IMG/VR virus record: IMGVR_UViG_3300009071_002589
Span: 1 to 41,284 of that record
DNA length: 41,284 nt
Origin: a virus
Direction: 5' to 3' (one strand)
The notes under the pieces are model-generated. The model saw nothing but the letters and a program-made list of their open reading frames with translations. It was not told the DNA's origin and ran no database searches. Position 1 is the first letter of the stretch, and the number at the start of each line of letters is the position of its first letter. The position numbers and the translations under genes were made by a program. This document shows, in pieces, positions 39,635 to 41,284 of the stretch.

Positions 39635-40325
39635 TAAATTTTTCCTTTAGCCAATTCCAATCATTGATTTTTCTCAATGCATCTGTATTATTTCTGTAAT
39701 GTGTACCAAAGTCGCGACCTTGTTGCGCACCAAGTATAGCATACTCGCCATAGCGCCTGTTTTCGCCTCGTGTACACCATACTTCCAAACGATAAGAGTC
39801 GTCAATTTGTTTGTTGTGATCAATAATATTGCTTGATAGTTTTGTACACTCACGAAAAGCGCTGCGCCACGCATTAAACGGATCAGTATTAAATTGAGTA
39901 GTATTGCTGATTTCAAACTTAGGCTTAAACTTAGCACCAATACTAGTAGTCATGTCTACTTTGAATTCTTTGGTTGCCAGAAGATTCTTCTTGGGAAAGA
40001 GTTTCACAGCACCGTAGCCATAAATCAAATCATTGATAGGATTATGGCTACGGTAGGTGAACACACACTCAGTCTCCGGCACGCCTGGATACGCTTCCCG
40101 CCTGTCACTTGGAGTAAATTTAAATCCAAAATTTTCGCTGATAACTGCATCAGCATCACAGACATAGAAATACTGGGTTTTGCTTTCTTCTGCACAGGCT
40201 TGGTGTGCATTAAGCAATCCTTCTACACCATCTATACGTTTAGCATGTGGTGCGAAGTTTTTTAAAATTTCAAAATTATCATTTGCTTCGGGTTCACCGA
40301 AAGTTAGCATAAAAACATCTAGCAT
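39621..40325 (-). CDS. Glycosyltransferase-like protein (GT-A type)
   Basis: 234 residues. The N-terminus MLDVFMLTFGEPEANDNFEI and the centre TQYFYVCDADAVISENFGFK, with a DAD motif for metal and nucleotide sugar, suggest a GT-A glycosyltransferase. Later blocks (YGYGAVKLFPKKNLL, NTDPFNAWRSAFRECTKLSS) resemble those of phage glycosyltransferases near the receptor or DNA-modification genes. The family is not certain. It heads the rightmost minus-strand unit, at a clear promoter. Confidence 0.65.
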   Translation of the reverse strand: MLDVFMLTFGEPEANDNFEILKNFAPHAKRIDGVEGLLNAHQACAEESKTQYFYVCDADAVISENFGFKFTPSDRREAYPGVPETECVFTYRSHNPINDLIYGYGAVKLFPKKNLLATKEFKVDMTTSIGAKFKPKFEISNTTQFNTDPFNAWRSAFRECTKLSSNIIDHNKQIDDSYRLEVWCTRGENRRYGEYAILGAQQGRDFGTHYRNNTDALRKINDWNWLKEKFNEAL

Positions 40326-40357
40326 GTAATTTCCTTATTTGGGTAGCATAGTAAAGG

Positions 40358-40365
40358 CATAAATA
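40358..40365 (+). promoter_or_regulatory. Possible late-type promoter for the plus-strand gene
   Basis: CATAAATA, one base from the T4 late consensus, lies 79 bases before the ATG at 40444. No better plus-strand promoter was seen in this gap. Weak evidence. Confidence 0.2.
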
Positions 40366-40389
40366 TCATTAACTACACAGTTATTTATC

Positions 40390-40418
40390 AGTATACTACT
40401 CAATACAGATAATGTCAA
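40390..40418 (-). promoter_or_regulatory. Sigma70-type promoter, rightmost unit
   Basis: TTGACA at 40418-40413, 17-bp spacer, TATACT at 40395-40390, in the 118-base gap between divergent genes. It drives the minus-strand unit beginning at 40325. Confidence 0.88.
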
Positions 40419-40443
40419 CAAAAATATATGAGAGTTTTTAAAC

Positions 40444-41284
40444 ATGACAAAAAAGCGTAACCTGGATATTGCTAAAGAATTTTGGCATTGGTGCAATCAA
40501 ACTGCAATGGCACACGTCTATGAATTTACCGCTGATGGAAACGACATATTATCATTACTTAATTTTGATACTAGTGACCATAATGGCACTGGTATGCGTT
40601 CAGTAATGAGTGATTATATAGACGAGTACCAAAAATTAGATCCAGAACGAATTGAATGGTTTAGGAACACTACTGAGAACACATGGGTTCCAGAAGACGG
40701 TGATACTTACCTGTGTTATCGTTTATATAAGATGCTGTGGCTGGCAAACGATATTGCTGAAAAAGGACAAAAAGCACCAATACAGTTACTACAAAGTGGT
40801 AGAGAATATCAATGCCATCCTGGTAGCGACAAGAAATTTGTTATAACATACTTGCAACAATTAGATAAAATACACGGATTTTATATTTGGTACCCAATGC
40901 TAGACAATAGTCCGTGGATATGGACTGTTCCCAATCGTGAAATACAGACTGCTGAGGAATTTTTGGGAATATTTCAACATGCTGACCATCCAACGTTCGT
41001 TCTAGAAGCTAACGATGTAACATTCACCAAAGACGGGTTTCAATGTGATAATGAACACATGACTCCGTTTGCTGAAGGCACTTTGTTGGGATTAAAAAAA
41101 TACGGAAACTTAAAAGATGAGTTAAATTTAACTGTGAAGCACCTAAGCTACCGTGATGGCGTTCATCGCAAAAATATGGATATGGACAAAACTTTATTAG
41201 ATCAAATCTATTTTAGTGACGAAGATACCTTCCGAATGGGGAGATTTACTTTTATTAGGCGGCACGATGGATGGTGGCCCGTGC
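40444..41284 (+). CDS. Unknown phage protein, C-terminus cut by window edge
   Basis: The only convincing plus-strand gene. It is open from ATG 40444 to the window edge, giving 280 residues with no stop. It starts MTKKRNLDIAKEFWHWCNQT. The sequence is rich in aromatics and acidic residues (DKIHGFYIWYPMLDNSPWIW, then TVPNREIQTAEEFLGIF). I recognise no domain; a marine phage metabolic or structural protein is possible. Composition is like its neighbours. The strand switch here separates it from the minus-strand units. Confidence 0.8.
   Translation, partial: MTKKRNLDIAKEFWHWCNQTAMAHVYEFTADGNDILSLLNFDTSDHNGTGMRSVMSDYIDEYQKLDPERIEWFRNTTENTWVPEDGDTYLCYRLYKMLWLANDIAEKGQKAPIQLLQSGREYQCHPGSDKKFVITYLQQLDKIHGFYIWYPMLDNSPWIWTVPNREIQTAEEFLGIFQHADHPTFVLEANDVTFTKDGFQCDNEHMTPFAEGTLLGLKKYGNLKDELNLTVKHLSYRDGVHRKNMDMDKTLLDQIYFSDEDTFRMGRFTFIRRHDGWWPV

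Noticed and set aside
1-41284. tRNA genes, CRISPR arrays, insertion sequences and an integrase
   Set aside because: No cloverleaf-like TTCGANTC segment in a gap, no regular repeats and no transposase or recombinase motif was seen by eye. A tRNAscan-type search would be decisive.
1-41284. The window as bacterial chromosome, given many metabolic genes
   Set aside because: The T4-type clamp and RNase H, the density of small overlapping genes on one strand and the many phage-type proteins argue for a phage.

Overview
This window looks like part of a large, AT-rich genome of a T4-like marine myovirus that infects a Gram-negative bacterium. The evidence for a phage is the gene layout: about 70 tightly packed genes, nearly all on the minus strand, many joined by ATGA or TAATG stop/start overlaps. 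There is also a T4-type replication core, with a gp45-like sliding clamp (35032-35787) and a T4 RNase H-like 5'-3' exonuclease (10114-11106). Phage nucleotide genes (thymidine kinase, MazG-like pyrophosphohydrolase, a phosphoribosyltransferase) and many small proteins of the kind shared among T4-like marine phages complete the picture. The host is not proven. A signal-peptide-bearing autotransporter and genes for KDO synthesis require an outer membrane, which fits marine Proteobacteria. No tRNA, CRISPR array, insertion sequence or integrase was seen.

Read in transcription order (right to left), the minus strand splits into about ten transcription units. Nine begin at a sigma70-type promoter, TTGAC(A/T) followed by about 17 bp and TATWWT; the tenth has a weaker candidate. 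Several -35 boxes lie on the stop codon or 3' end of the upstream gene. The units are: 40325-35880 (glycosyltransferase-like, methyltransferase-like, small proteins, radical SAM, nitroreductase); 35787-28539 (clamp, DpdA/TGT-like enzyme, QueD-like, nucleotidyltransferase-cupin fusion, HAD, class I aldolase, glycosyltransferase, phosphoesterase); 28499-25732 (FolE, phosphoribosyltransferase, exported protein, terminator); 25621-21946 (autotransporter protease, Tdk, FMN split-barrel protein); 21834-19033 (small proteins, KdsA, KdsB, cupin); 18961-11357 (MazG, leucyl aminopeptidase, sugar dehydrogenase, QueE, small membrane proteins, DNA methyltransferase-like, SufE, MetK, sulfotransferase-like); 11305-7385 (RNase H, SH3-CDGSH fusion, radical SAM); 7328-6351 (small proteins, terminator); 6252-4799 (MoxR ATPase); and 4743 to the left edge (metallopeptidase/VWA, small proteins, methyltransferase, 2OG oxygenase, halogenase). 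One gene on the plus strand starts at 40444 and leaves the window.

Four functional themes stand out. First, FolE, QueD-like, QueE and a DpdA-like transglycosylase form most of a 7-deazaguanine pathway, probably for modifying phage DNA; QueC is not seen here. Second, KdsA, KdsB, a UDP-sugar dehydrogenase-like protein, a nucleotidyltransferase-cupin, glycosyltransferases, a sulfotransferase-like protein and an autotransporter point to remodelling of the host envelope. Third, MetK, SufE, three radical SAM proteins and several methyltransferases suggest the phage supports supply of S-adenosylmethionine and iron-sulfur clusters. Fourth, the left edge carries a flavin-dependent halogenase beside a 2OG oxygenase, and farther in a MoxR/VWA-metallopeptidase pair. 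Functional calls rest on motifs read by eye; no database search was possible.
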